From: Thiocapsa roseilacustris
GTDB lineage: Bacteria; Pseudomonadota; Gammaproteobacteria; Chromatiales; Chromatiaceae
Reading direction: 5' to 3'
Assembly (NCBI RefSeq): GCF_041903755.1
Contig: NZ_JBBWVE010000008.1
Coordinates: forward strand, 1 to 64,000
DNA length: 64,000 nucleotides
Positions within the stretch are counted from its first letter, which is position 1. Each line of letters starts with the position of its first letter. This document shows positions 19,955 to 28,428 of the stretch, piece after piece. The notes beneath the pieces were generated by a model. It saw only the letters and a list, made by a program, of their open reading frames with translations. It did not search any database and was not told the origin of the DNA. The position numbers were made by a program, and so were the translations under genes.

Positions 19955-20269
19955 TCAACGTCGGCGTGCCGCAATGACAATCTCGTGCCAGTTGAGGATG
20001 GCGATCGGGTAGGCGCGCGCCTCGGCGCCCAGATTCAGGCCGAGGATCCGGTCGTCGGGTGCCGGGAAATCGGCCTGCGCGGCGGGGATGAATCCGGGAT
20101 CCGTCAGGGCCGGAATACCGTCGCGCGGCGGCCCGCCGGCGTGGATCTCCTCGGCCGAGATCGGACTGCCGCGCAGATCGAAGGCGTTGGCGGCCATAAC
20201 CGCTCCGGTTGCTGCGATCAGCAGGAGTGCGAGCGGAATTCGCAGCGGTTTCGCGTGAACAGACAGCAT
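19955..20269 (-). pseudogene. DUF3179 family protein, C-terminally truncated
   Basis: 104 residues from the ATG at 20269: a signal peptide (PLALLLIAATGAVMA) and the start of a DUF3179 domain (GGPPRDGIPALTDPGF ... DDRILGLNLGAEARAYPIAILNWHEIV), after which the protein ends at once with IAARRR. Family members normally continue for another 150-250 residues after the HEIV motif. The truncation lies 59 bp before the doxX start; the missing part is not elsewhere in the window. Confidence 0.75.
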
Positions 20270-20573
20270 GAGGGGTTTACCTCGCAGGGTTGCCGGGGCT
20301 TTTCGAAGGTACTCGGGGGGTATGACCCGACTCCGGGTCGGTCTCTTTCGCGCCTCGGCGGGAGGAGCGCATCTGCGGGGGCCGTGCGTCGGGCAGATGC
20401 GACGAATCGTGACGGGAAGCGCGGCGGGTACGGGCGTCGTCACGACTCGTTACAACGCTTCGTTCAATCGAGTCCGGACGAATCCGAATAAAGCTCTATT
20501 TTTCAGGGTGATAGAGACTGGCACGAGAAATGGCAGTGTTTCGGCGACTCCACCTCATCGCCGGGACATCGCC

Positions 20574-21098
20574 ATGAACACCGCCCTCGCCGACACCACA
20601 CCCCTTGCGACCACACCCGAGACGCCCGGCTTCGCAGAACTGGTACAAGCCTACGGCCGCGATCTGCACCGCTATGCCTATAGACTCTCGGGCAACCTCC
20701 ATACCGCCGAGGACTTGGTTCAGGACACGCTGCTGCGGGCTTGGCGCTCGCTGGACAAGCTGCAGGACCGCGACGCCGTGAAGGGCTGGCTCTTCACGAT
20801 CGTGCGGCGCGAAAACGCCCGCCGCTTCCAGCGCGTCCAAGGACAGGTCTCGGACATCCCGACCGAGGAGCTCCCCGACAGCCAGGTGACCTACGACACC
20901 TCCACCGAGGCCTTCGTCCTGCGTCGCGCCATCCGCGAGCTCCCCGTCGAGTATCGCGAGCCGCTCGTCCTGCAGGTGCTTCACGGCTTGTCGCAGCAGG
21001 AGATCGCGGATCGACTCGGCCTGACCTCGGCCGGCGTGGGAACGCGCCTGTTTCGGGCGCGGCAGAAGCTGCGCGCGTGCCTGGGGGAACGGGTATGA
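20574..21098 (+). CDS. ECF-type RNA polymerase sigma factor
   Basis: 174 residues from the ATG at 20574. Region 2 (ELVQAYGRDLHRYAYRLSGNLHTAEDLVQDTLLRAWRS) and region 4 with a helix-turn-helix (LPVEYREPLVLQVLHGLSQQEIADRLGLTSAGVGTRLFRARQKL) are both complete. It should direct transcription of a small regulon, plausibly the downstream DUF302-DUF692-DUF2063 genes. ECF factors are usually followed by an overlapping anti-sigma gene; here the overlapping ATG at 21095 opens only 15 codons. Confidence 0.92.
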   Translation: MNTALADTTPLATTPETPGFAELVQAYGRDLHRYAYRLSGNLHTAEDLVQDTLLRAWRSLDKLQDRDAVKGWLFTIVRRENARRFQRVQGQVSDIPTEELPDSQVTYDTSTEAFVLRRAIRELPVEYREPLVLQVLHGLSQQEIADRLGLTSAGVGTRLFRARQKLRACLGERV

Positions 21099-21142
21099 GC
21101 GTTGCCGATGCCTTCTCCCGCCGGCCGTCGATGCGGTCTTGA
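21095..21142 (+). pseudogene. Aborted ORF at the expected anti-sigma position
   Basis: ATG 21095 overlaps the sigma factor stop in an ATGA arrangement typical of sigma/anti-sigma pairs, but the frame stops after 15 codons (MSVADAFSRRPSMRS). The following 130 bp have no coding character in this frame. It may be the remnant of a lost anti-sigma factor; chance overlap is the alternative. Confidence 0.4.
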
Positions 21143-21272
21143 TCAAGCCGGTATCGATACGATTCTCGTTGGGCCTCTTGGGAACCGCCTGCCGAGCGGC
21201 AGCGGACGTCGTAGCCGAAATCAGGCACACTCGGGATCCGGCGATACAGCCGCCTTCATCGGAGCACTCACC

Positions 21273-21740
21273 ATGCAGATACGCGGACTCTTCAGCCTCG
21301 CATTGATGTTGATCGCAACGGCTTCTTGGACACTCGCCGGCGATGGACCGAGCAATGGACTGGTGGCGACAACCAGCCCGCACGGGGTCGCCGAGACGAC
21401 GGATCGTGCCGCAGCGGCCATCGCCGAGCGCGGTCTCGGTGTCTTCGCCCGCATCGACCATGCGGCCGGGGCCACCAAGGCGGGTCTGGAACTGCCGCCG
21501 ACCGAGCTGCTGATCTTCGGCAACCCGACGGCAGGCACGCGACTCATGCACTGCAACGCAACCGTTGCGATCGATCTGCCGCTGAAGCTGCTGATCTGGG
21601 AAGGGACCGACGGTGTGACGCAGGTGGCGTACAACGCGCCCGCCTGGCTCGATACCAGGCACGGCCTCGGCGAGTGCGCGGCGGTCTTGGGAAACATCGA
21701 CAAGGTGCTGGCCGAGATCGCCGCGGCGGCCGTCAAGTAG
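21273..21740 (+). CDS. Exported DUF302 family protein
   Basis: 155 residues from the ATG at 21273. It has a Sec signal peptide (MQIRGLFSLALMLIATASWTLA), then one DUF302 domain with ARIDHAAGATKAGLELPPTELLIFGNP, LMHCNATVAIDLPLKLLIWEG and a C-terminal helix. DUF302 proteins are small alpha/beta domains often found with redox or metal-related genes; their function is poorly defined. It lies between the sigma factor and the MNIO gene and is the only small exported product in this cluster. Confidence 0.85.
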   Translation: MQIRGLFSLALMLIATASWTLAGDGPSNGLVATTSPHGVAETTDRAAAAIAERGLGVFARIDHAAGATKAGLELPPTELLIFGNPTAGTRLMHCNATVAIDLPLKLLIWEGTDGVTQVAYNAPAWLDTRHGLGECAAVLGNIDKVLAEIAAAAVK

Positions 21741-21894
21741 ATCCCGACGCGGGCAATCGCGGGCAGCGGTGGTCGCGCCGGCACCCGAACACGCCCTCCT
21801 CTGTCGCAACGACCTCGGACAGCCGGCTGAAAGAACGCCTGCGATCGCGCGGTCTTCATCCGTATGACGATTCAAACCGGAGCTTCTTGACGGC

Positions 21895-22752
21895 ATGACT
21901 CCAGAACCCTACCCCGTTCATGGCGCCGGTCTCGGTCTGCGGCGCTCCTTTCTGGGCGCCTTGGCGGAGCGCCCTCCGCAGGCGGTCGATTTCTACGAGA
22001 TCGCCCCCGAGAACTGGATCGGCATGGGCGGCGTGAACGCGCGTCGCCTGCGCGCACTGACCGAGCGTCATCCCTTCGTCTGTCACGGGCTTTCGCTCTC
22101 GATCGGCGCGCCGACCCCGCTCGACCCGCACTTCGTGCGGCAGATCAAGGCGTTCCTGGACGAGCACGGGATCCGCGCCTATACGGAGCACTTGAGCTAC
22201 TGCTCCGACGACGGCCATCTTTACGACCTCCTGCCCATCCCCTTCACCGAGGAGGCCGTGCGGCATGTCGCCGGGCGCGTTCGTCAGGTGCAGGAGATCC
22301 TGGAGCGGCGCATCGCCCTGGAGAACGTCTCCTACTACGGCGCGCCGGGACAGGCGATGTCCGAGATCGACTTCATCAACGCCGTGCTGGCCGAGGCCGA
22401 CTGCGACCTGCTGCTCGACGTGAACAACATCCATGTCAACGCCATCAACCACGGCTATGACCCGCGCGCCTTCCTGGCCGCCCTGCCGGGGGAGCGCATC
22501 CGCTACGGCCACATCGCCGGGCATTATGTTGAGGCCGAGGATCTGCGGGTCGACACCCACGGCGCGGACGTCATCGACCCGGTGTGGGAGCTGCTGGGTC
22601 TGGCCTACGCGCGCTTCGGGGTCTTCCCCACGCTCTTGGAGCGTGACTTCAATATCCCGCCGCTGGATGAGCTGGTTCGGGAGGTCGATCGGATCAAACA
22701 GGTCCAACAGGCCCATGCGGCGCGATCGGTGCGGAGCCCGGCCCATGCGTGA
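21895..22752 (+). CDS. bufB: MNIO-family oxidase (DUF692), BufB-like
   Basis: 285 residues of DUF692, now classed as multinuclear non-heme iron-dependent oxidases that modify cysteines in ribosomally made copper- or metal-binding peptides (bufferins, methanobactin-type pathways). Conserved stretches include GAGLGLRRSF, FYEIAPENWIGMGG, HGLSLSIGAP, YTEHLSYC, LLDVNNIHVNA and RYGHIAGHY, which carry the His/Asp/Glu iron ligands. The 8-bp overlap with the next gene, DUF2063 (BufC-like), is the classic pairing. No DUF2282 bufferin precursor is seen nearby, so the substrate peptide must be elsewhere or lost. Confidence 0.88.
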   Translation: MTPEPYPVHGAGLGLRRSFLGALAERPPQAVDFYEIAPENWIGMGGVNARRLRALTERHPFVCHGLSLSIGAPTPLDPHFVRQIKAFLDEHGIRAYTEHLSYCSDDGHLYDLLPIPFTEEAVRHVAGRVRQVQEILERRIALENVSYYGAPGQAMSEIDFINAVLAEADCDLLLDVNNIHVNAINHGYDPRAFLAALPGERIRYGHIAGHYVEAEDLRVDTHGADVIDPVWELLGLAYARFGVFPTLLERDFNIPPLDELVREVDRIKQVQQAHAARSVRSPAHA

Positions 22753-23524
22753 GCAATCCGATCCCAACCAACCGGATTTCATCCAACGCCAGCGCGCGTT
22801 CGCCGCGCATCTGCGCGATCCGACGCAGGTCCCCGGCCCGGAGGATGTCGAGGATCGCCGGATGGCGATCTATCGTGAGCTGGTGTTCAACAACGTCTCG
22901 GCCTTGCTCGCGGGCAATTTCCCGGTGATTCACCGGATTCTGCCCGACGCGCACTGGAACGGCCTGATCCGGGACTTCTTTGTCCGTCATCGCGCCAAAA
23001 CGCCGCTCTTCCTGGAGCTGGGACAGGAGTTTCTCGACTTCCTGCAGACGGCTCGCACGGGCGATCCTCGTGATCCGCCCTTCCTCCTGGAGCTGGCACA
23101 CTACGAATGGGTCGAGCTGGCGCTGCAGATCAACGACGCCGAGCCGGACCGCACCAGCATTGATCCGACCGGCGACCTGATCGACGGTCGCCCGGTGGTC
23201 TCGCCGCTGGCCTGGAATCTCAGCTATCGCTTCCCGGTCCATCGCATCGGGCCGGACTGCCAACCGGATGCACCGCCGGGCGAGCTGACCCATCTGGTGG
23301 TCTATCGTACGCCGGACGACGACATCGCCTTTCTCGAGATCAACGCCGTGACGCAGCGACTGTTGATCTTGCTGGAAGCGGAGACCCCGCAGACCGGGCG
23401 CGAGGTGCTCCTCCGGATCGCAGCGGAGCTCGGCCATCCGAATCCGGATCAGGTCATCGCCTTCGGAGCCGGATTGATGGAGGATCTGCGCACCCGGGGG
23501 GTCTTGCTCGGGACAAGCCTCTGA
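22745..23524 (+). CDS. bufC: DUF2063 protein, BufC-like partner of the MNIO enzyme
   Basis: 259 residues from the ATG at 22745, overlapping the DUF692 gene by 8 bp. The N-terminal DUF2063 part (QRQRAFAAHLRDP ... RRMAIYRELVFNNVSALLAGNFPVIHRIL) precedes a second domain ending in LLIAL-type helices, as in the family. In bufferin systems the DUF2063 protein is needed with the MNIO enzyme, probably to present the precursor. The stop lies about 85 bp before the repeat at 23611. Confidence 0.88.
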   Translation: MREQSDPNQPDFIQRQRAFAAHLRDPTQVPGPEDVEDRRMAIYRELVFNNVSALLAGNFPVIHRILPDAHWNGLIRDFFVRHRAKTPLFLELGQEFLDFLQTARTGDPRDPPFLLELAHYEWVELALQINDAEPDRTSIDPTGDLIDGRPVVSPLAWNLSYRFPVHRIGPDCQPDAPPGELTHLVVYRTPDDDIAFLEINAVTQRLLILLEAETPQTGREVLLRIAAELGHPNPDQVIAFGAGLMEDLRTRGVLLGTSL

Positions 23525-23610
23525 GCGACGCGCCAGCACCTGTGCGATGGCGAGTGGCTGGCGATCGCGCATCTGTCCATTCCTTCGCAGCTGTCGCATC
23601 CTTCGCGTCT

Positions 23611-23695
23611 TAAACCGCGCCGACTCCAGCGGTCGTCAAGTCTGCCGGGACCGATCCCATCCAAAAACATCGCGTGCCGCCCCTGGCGCGGTTTA
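23611..23695 (-). repeat. 85-bp TIR repeat, single A-type unit
   Basis: Exactly 85 bp, TAAACCGCG...CGCGGTTTA, in reverse orientation relative to the unit at 7182-7266. It is a solo unit: neither flank is the A+T-rich spacer of the composites. It lies between bufC and the sensor kinase gene. Confidence 0.88.
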
Positions 23696-23717
23696 ATGTT
23701 CAACGGCCATCCTCGAC

Positions 23718-25676
23718 ATGACTCTCGCAGAGCGCTTCTCCAGCCTCGGCTTTCAGCTCACCGCCGGCTTCCTCGGTCTGGTCCTGCTCTTTGCCGGTGC
23801 GGGTCTCTATGCCGTCGGCGCCTTTCAACGCCAATTGGCCTACGACGCCCTGGTCGAGATCGCCGGACGGCTCGAGCTGACCGCCGAGCAAATCCACGCC
23901 CAGGGGATGAACTACAAGCAGAACGCCCCGCGCGACTATCCCACCTACTACCGCGATGTCCGACTCTACTATCGTGATCTGACCACCCACGTCGCGACCT
24001 TCGATCAGGTCGTCGATGCCTTTATGAAGGGCGACTTCAGCTACGAGGTGCCGACCCCGTTGCCCTGGATGATGCCGCGCCTGGGCAGCGGAGTGACACT
24101 CGCCATCCGGGACCTGGAGCAGGCCTGGGAGGGCTGGCGTGGCGCGCTCTTCGAGGCGATCGGCGAGGACACCGAGGAGCCGCGTCTGGAATGGGCGGCC
24201 GAGCACGTCATCGCCGAGCATGCCGTCCTCGGCGACGCCACCGCGACGCTGACCCGGGCCCTGCGCGACTGGACCGCAAGCGAGTATCGGAAGGTGGTCC
24301 AAGGCGCGCTCGGCGTGGCCATCGTCGTGGTGCTGATCGTGGCCGGCTTATTGCTGATGCTGCGCTATCGGGTGCTTGCGCCGCTGCGGCGCACCATCAG
24401 CGGCTTCCATCGCGTCGCCGACGGCGATTTCGGGCATCGCCTCCCGGTGGAGGGCAGCACCGAGATCCGGGAGCTGACCGGCAGCTTCAATCGCCTGTCG
24501 GTCCGACTCGATCTGCTGCATCAGCTCATTCGCCGGCTACAGCAAGGCAGCGATCTCGACGAGCTGGTGGGGTTCTTGAGCAGCGAGTTTCGGGATCTAC
24601 TCGGATTCGACTGGATCGGCGTGGTCTTCATCGACGCTGCGCGCGCCAACGCGCATGTCGAGACCGGTTGGCTGGACGGCAGCCCCCAGCCGAGCGATCG
24701 GCGGCTTTACCGGTTGCAGGGCACACTGCTCGAGTCCGCGCTGGCCGACGCCGCGCCGATCCATGTCGCCGATGCGGCTACCCAGGTGCGCCAGAATCCG
24801 GCGTACGAGTTTCTCGCTCACCTAGTCGCCGTCGGCATGCGCGACGCGATCTTCCTGCCCCTGACCGTGCAGACGCAAACGCCCGTCCCGGCGGTGGTGG
24901 TCTTCGCGACCCGTCGCCCCGAAGGCTTCGATGCCGCCCGACGGCGTCTCTTGGCCAACATCGCACAGCTCCTGACGCAAGCGTTCGGGCGCACCGCCCG
25001 CTTCGCCGAGCAAGGCCGCCTGGCCGCCATCGGGGAGTTCGCCTCGGGCATCGCCCACGAGCTGCGCACCCCGCTCACGACGGTGTCCATGGCGCTGGAG
25101 TCGCTCGCCGGACTCGCGCTGGAGGAGCGCGCGCAGCGGCGCATCGCCCTGGGCTCGGGCGAGGCCGAGCGGATGCGGCGTCTGCTCGAAGAGATGCTCC
25201 TCTATGCCAAACCTCTGAGCCTGAACCTGCACGCGATCGATGTCGTCTCGACACTCGCCGACTTCGTCGCGGGCTATGCGGACGGCGATCGGCAACACCC
25301 GATCCGCATCGCGTCGATACCGACAACGGCGCACATCCTCGCCGACCACGATCGCCTGCGACAGATCTTCGTCAACCTGACCGACAACGCTTGTCAGGCC
25401 GCGCCCGAGGGCACGCCGGTCACCTGGCGCATCGAGGAGCAGGTGTCGGAGCAGCGCATCCTGATGCGCGTGCACAATGGCGGCGAGCCGATCCCGGCGC
25501 ATTTGCTCGCGCGTCTGACCGAGCCTTTCTTCAGTACCAAGGCCAACGGGACCGGACTGGGCCTCGCCATCGTGCGGCGTCTGGTCGAGCAGCACGGCGG
25601 GGAGATGCGCATCGCCTCGGATCACGCAACGGGTACCGAGGTCCGCCTGACGTTTCCGACCTTGACACGGGATTGA
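23718..25676 (+). CDS. Sensor histidine kinase with HAMP and GAF domains
   Basis: 652 residues. A first membrane helix (about 14-36), a periplasmic sensing region of about 160 residues, a second helix (about 198-220), HAMP (about 221-272), a GAF-like domain (about 290-435), the dimerisation helix with SGIAHELRTPLTT and a HATPase with NLTDNACQAA and GTGLGLAIVRRL follow in order. All catalytic motifs are intact. No response regulator is adjacent, so it is an orphan. The sensed signal is unknown; position after the MNIO locus is suggestive only. Confidence 0.9.
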   Translation: MTLAERFSSLGFQLTAGFLGLVLLFAGAGLYAVGAFQRQLAYDALVEIAGRLELTAEQIHAQGMNYKQNAPRDYPTYYRDVRLYYRDLTTHVATFDQVVDAFMKGDFSYEVPTPLPWMMPRLGSGVTLAIRDLEQAWEGWRGALFEAIGEDTEEPRLEWAAEHVIAEHAVLGDATATLTRALRDWTASEYRKVVQGALGVAIVVVLIVAGLLLMLRYRVLAPLRRTISGFHRVADGDFGHRLPVEGSTEIRELTGSFNRLSVRLDLLHQLIRRLQQGSDLDELVGFLSSEFRDLLGFDWIGVVFIDAARANAHVETGWLDGSPQPSDRRLYRLQGTLLESALADAAPIHVADAATQVRQNPAYEFLAHLVAVGMRDAIFLPLTVQTQTPVPAVVVFATRRPEGFDAARRRLLANIAQLLTQAFGRTARFAEQGRLAAIGEFASGIAHELRTPLTTVSMALESLAGLALEERAQRRIALGSGEAERMRRLLEEMLLYAKPLSLNLHAIDVVSTLADFVAGYADGDRQHPIRIASIPTTAHILADHDRLRQIFVNLTDNACQAAPEGTPVTWRIEEQVSEQRILMRVHNGGEPIPAHLLARLTEPFFSTKANGTGLGLAIVRRLVEQHGGEMRIASDHATGTEVRLTFPTLTRD

Positions 25677-26029
25677 GCGCAATTCTCGATGCGGCAACAG
25701 GCCGAGACGACGGCGCACCAGGAGTGCTTTGCTCCCGTCTGAAAGACCGCCGGGTTCTGGTCGGCGGTCTCCATCTGGATTGCCCGCTCGGGAAGATCGG
25801 TTGCCTGCCAGCTGCACGCAGGAGGCGGCGAGATCAAGACGCGCCGGGGTCAGGCCCGATCCGACACGCTCCCCGAGGAATGAAATCCCTAGCCATTCCG
25901 ATCGTAAAATAAAAGTTAATCGGCCATAACGATCTTTCGAACCTAGCCAAACGAAACGATTAGCCATATCCGTTGGCCGTCCGTATTCACGATCGGCACT
26001 CGACGAACGCCCAAGATCGACCGACGTCA

Positions 26030-26908
26030 GACACTCAAGCCACGAGCAAGGAAGAAGACAAACCCGTCGATGTCGAGGATCCCTCGATCCGCTCCAACCC
26101 GATCATGACCGATGCCGACATGGCCATGAAGATGGACCCGGCATATCGGGAGATCTCCGAGCGGTTTCACAAGGACCCCGACGCCTTGTCGGATGCCTTT
26201 GCGCATGCCTGGTTCAAGCTGACGCATCGCAATCTGGGACCGAAGACGCGCTACATCGGCCCCGATGTTCCGCAGGAGGACCTGATCTGGCAGGATCCGG
26301 TTCCCGCAGGTCGGACCGATTACGACGTCGACGCGGTGAAGACCAAGATCGCGTCCAGCGCTCTGAGCGTCGGCAACATGGTTGCCACGGCATGGGACAG
26401 CGCCCGCACCTTCCGCGGCTCGGATAAGCGCGGCGGCGCCAATGGCGCGCGCATTCGTTTGGCCCCGCAGAAGGACTGGGAGGGCAACGAGCCAGGGCGT
26501 CTGGCCAAAGTGCTTGGCGTGCTCGAGCCCATCGCGGCCGAGACCGGCGCCAGCATGGCCGATGTCGTCGTCCTTGCCGGCAATATCGGTATCGAGCAGG
26601 CGGCCAAGGCAGCCGGTTTCAACATCGGCATTCCCTTTACCCCGGGTCGCGGCGATGCCACCGATGAGATGACGGACGCCGAGTCGTTCGACGTGCTGGA
26701 GCCCGTCCATGACGGCTATCGCAACTGGCTCAAGAAGGACTATGTCGTCAGTGCCGAGGAGTTGATGCTCGACCGCACGCAGCTCATGGGGCTGACGGCA
26801 CATGAGATGACGGCGCTGGTCGGCGGCATGCGCGTGTTGGGCACCAATTATGGCGGCACCAAGCACGGAGTCTTCACCGATCGCGCGGGAGGCGATCGGC
26901 AAGCGTGA
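26030..26908 (+). pseudogene. katG: Catalase-peroxidase (KatG) fragment
   Basis: About 290 codons match the middle to C-terminal part of KatG (KEEDKPVDVEDPSIRSNPIM, DLIWQDPVPAG, TAWDSARTFRGSDKRGGANG, NYGGTKHGVFTDR). Everything before it is missing, including the N-terminal haem domain with distal Arg-Trp-His and the proximal histidine. After VFTDR the reading ends in AGGDRQA instead of the ~100-residue family C-terminus. It is a both-ends-truncated remnant without a usable start and cannot be a catalase. Confidence 0.85.
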
Positions 26909-26950
26909 AGATCGGGCGAACGCCTAGAGGTGATTAGCCGGTCCCCGTCT

Positions 26951-27388
26951 TCAGCACGTCTTGCAGCTTTCCACCGGTAGCCCTTGGCGCACCCAGCCGG
27001 GACCGGCTCGACTACCCGCCATGCCTTCCGGCACATGCGAGACGTTTTTGAACCCCAGCTTTTCGAGTGCGCCTCGGGTGTAACCGGTCCGATTTCCGGT
27101 TCGGCAAATCAGCACGATGGGGGCATTTAGATCACCCTCGACGGCCTTCAGGACGTCTTGCACGAAGGTCGGCGCGGTCATGTCGATCGTGAGCGCGCCG
27201 GTCGCAACGCCGGTCTGTCGCCATTCGGCAGGGGTTCGGATATCGATGAAGGTAATCTCCCCGGCGCGGGCCTTCTCCAGCGCTTCGGTGGCAGACAGGG
27301 TCGAGTCGGCTTGCGCCACGCAGCCCAACAGGGAGAGCGCGGCAAGGACGACAATGGTGTGGTGGCGGACGGATCGAAGAATGGACAT
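26951..27388 (-). CDS. Exported rhodanese-like protein
   Basis: 145 residues with an N-terminal hydrophobic signal (TIVVLAALSLLGCVAQAD). The LLGC context would also fit a lipobox, so it may be a lipoprotein. One rhodanese domain follows, with ITFIDIRTPAEWRQTG and the active loop CRTGNRT, whose cysteine would carry the persulfide. Such proteins handle sulfane sulfur in the periplasm, which fits a sulfur-oxidising host, though the substrate is unknown. The C-terminus has an extra CKTC pair. Confidence 0.82.
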   Translation of the reverse strand: MSILRSVRHHTIVVLAALSLLGCVAQADSTLSATEALEKARAGEITFIDIRTPAEWRQTGVATGALTIDMTAPTFVQDVLKAVEGDLNAPIVLICRTGNRTGYTRGALEKLGFKNVSHVPEGMAGSRAGPGWVRQGLPVESCKTC

Positions 27389-27611
27389 GGTGACAGGCTC
27401 CTTTTTGAACTGCTCGCTTGGGATTGGCGTGGAACATCGGGTCGCGCGGCATCAATCCAAGGCACGCGTGCGCGCCGTCTTCGGGAGGCAGAGCTCCGCG
27501 GACCGAAAGCTCATCCGGGCTCGGACCGGCGGGTCCGTTGACGAGGGCATCGACCGCCGCCAACTCAGTGTCAACGGCGTCGATGCGCTCCGACCGACAG
27601 GTGATCTTCTG

Positions 27612-28001
27612 ATGAACACCCCCATGCACACCCTAGATATGCCACCCCCATCATCCCCGGCATTGACCGACGTCAATGCCGACGAGACGCAGCGCGTAGT
27701 GGTTGAGACGACGTCCATGACCTGGGAGCCCAGCCCGAGCGGCACCGTGTGGCGCAAGCCGCTGTATCGACAGGGTGGCGAGTCCGGGCCCGTGACCAGC
27801 CTGGTGCGCTATGCACCGGGCGGGGCCTTCCCGGAGCATACCCACCCGCAGGGCGAGGAGATTCTGGTGCTGGACGGCGAATTCGCCGACGAGCATGGCC
27901 GCTATCCTGAAGGGACCTGGATCCGCAGTCCGCACATGAGCCAGCACACCCCCTTTTCGGATGCGGGGTGTCTGATCTACGTGCGCGTCGGCGGGCTATG
28001 A
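27612..28001 (+). CDS. Cupin (ChrR-like) domain protein
   Basis: 129 residues from the ATG at 27612. A single cupin barrel of the ChrR cupin type: SLVRYAPGGAFPEHTHPQGEEILVLDGEFADEHGRYPEGTWIRSP holds the two cupin motifs with metal-binding histidines and a glutamate (HTHPQGEE). Proteins of this type act as anti-sigma sensors (as in ChrR, but there with an extra N-terminal zinc domain, absent here) or as stand-alone dioxygenase-like enzymes. The function here is not determined. Confidence 0.8.
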   Translation: MNTPMHTLDMPPPSSPALTDVNADETQRVVVETTSMTWEPSPSGTVWRKPLYRQGGESGPVTSLVRYAPGGAFPEHTHPQGEEILVLDGEFADEHGRYPEGTWIRSPHMSQHTPFSDAGCLIYVRVGGL

Positions 28002-28029
28002 CACGGGCCGATCGGGCGTACGCGCGAGC

Positions 28030-28302
28030 TCAGCTGCGGGACGTCAAGGCGCGTGCGTGGTAGGCCAGATGCTCCCCGATAAAGGCGGCGATGAGGTGAT
28101 AGCTGTGGTCGTAGTCGGGCTGCAGCCGCAGGATCAGCGGGATGCCGCGTTCTTTGCAGGCTTGCGACAGGGCCTCGGGGATGAGCGGCAGCGCGCGTTC
28201 CACCAAGGCCGGCAGCTCCAGATTCACGTAGTCGAACATCCGATAATGCGCGGCCCAGGGCTCACGCGCGGCGTTGATGTAGTAGCCCGCGCCCTGCCCC
28301 AG
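28030..28302 (-). pseudogene. S-formylglutathione hydrolase remnant with two deletions
   Basis: Translating leftwards from about 28302 gives DLGQGAGYYINAAREPWA, HYRMFDYV and ELPALVE, matching a conserved inner segment of S-formylglutathione hydrolase. The sequence then jumps to LIPEALSQACKERGIPLILR and YDHSYHLIAAFI, the C-terminal end of the same enzyme. The ~130 residues that should lie between, including the GHSMGG nucleophile serine and the catalytic aspartate, are missing, and so is the N-terminal ~90. Only the catalytic histidine segment (YDHSY) remains. Upstream the gene is replaced by a G+C-rich repeat and then an intact YqhD-type dehydrogenase gene. Confidence 0.8.
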
Positions 28303-28315
28303 ATCGTATATTGGC

Positions 28316-28428
28316 GTCTCCCCCCTCGCGGGAGGGGGTTAGGGGGAGGAGGTCTAGACGGCAACCTGCTGGTCCCGAAGAATAGCGGAAGAGGTCGACT
28401 GCAAGTCGACGCTCCCGCGGAGTCGGGG
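28316..28428. repeat. G+C-rich hairpin and low-complexity segment
   Basis: Contains CCCCCTCGCGGGAGGGGG (28321-28338), a strong short hairpin followed by TTAGGGGGAGGAG. A second small hairpin, GTCGACTGCAAGTCGAC, is at 28394-28410. It separates the hydrolase remnant from the dehydrogenase gene and looks like dispersed intergenic repeat DNA. Confidence 0.45.

Noticed and set aside
25744..25770. Terminator after the sensor kinase gene
   Set aside because: AGACCGCC/GGCGGTCT stem is present, but there is no T-run on either side and it lies about 70 bp past the stop.
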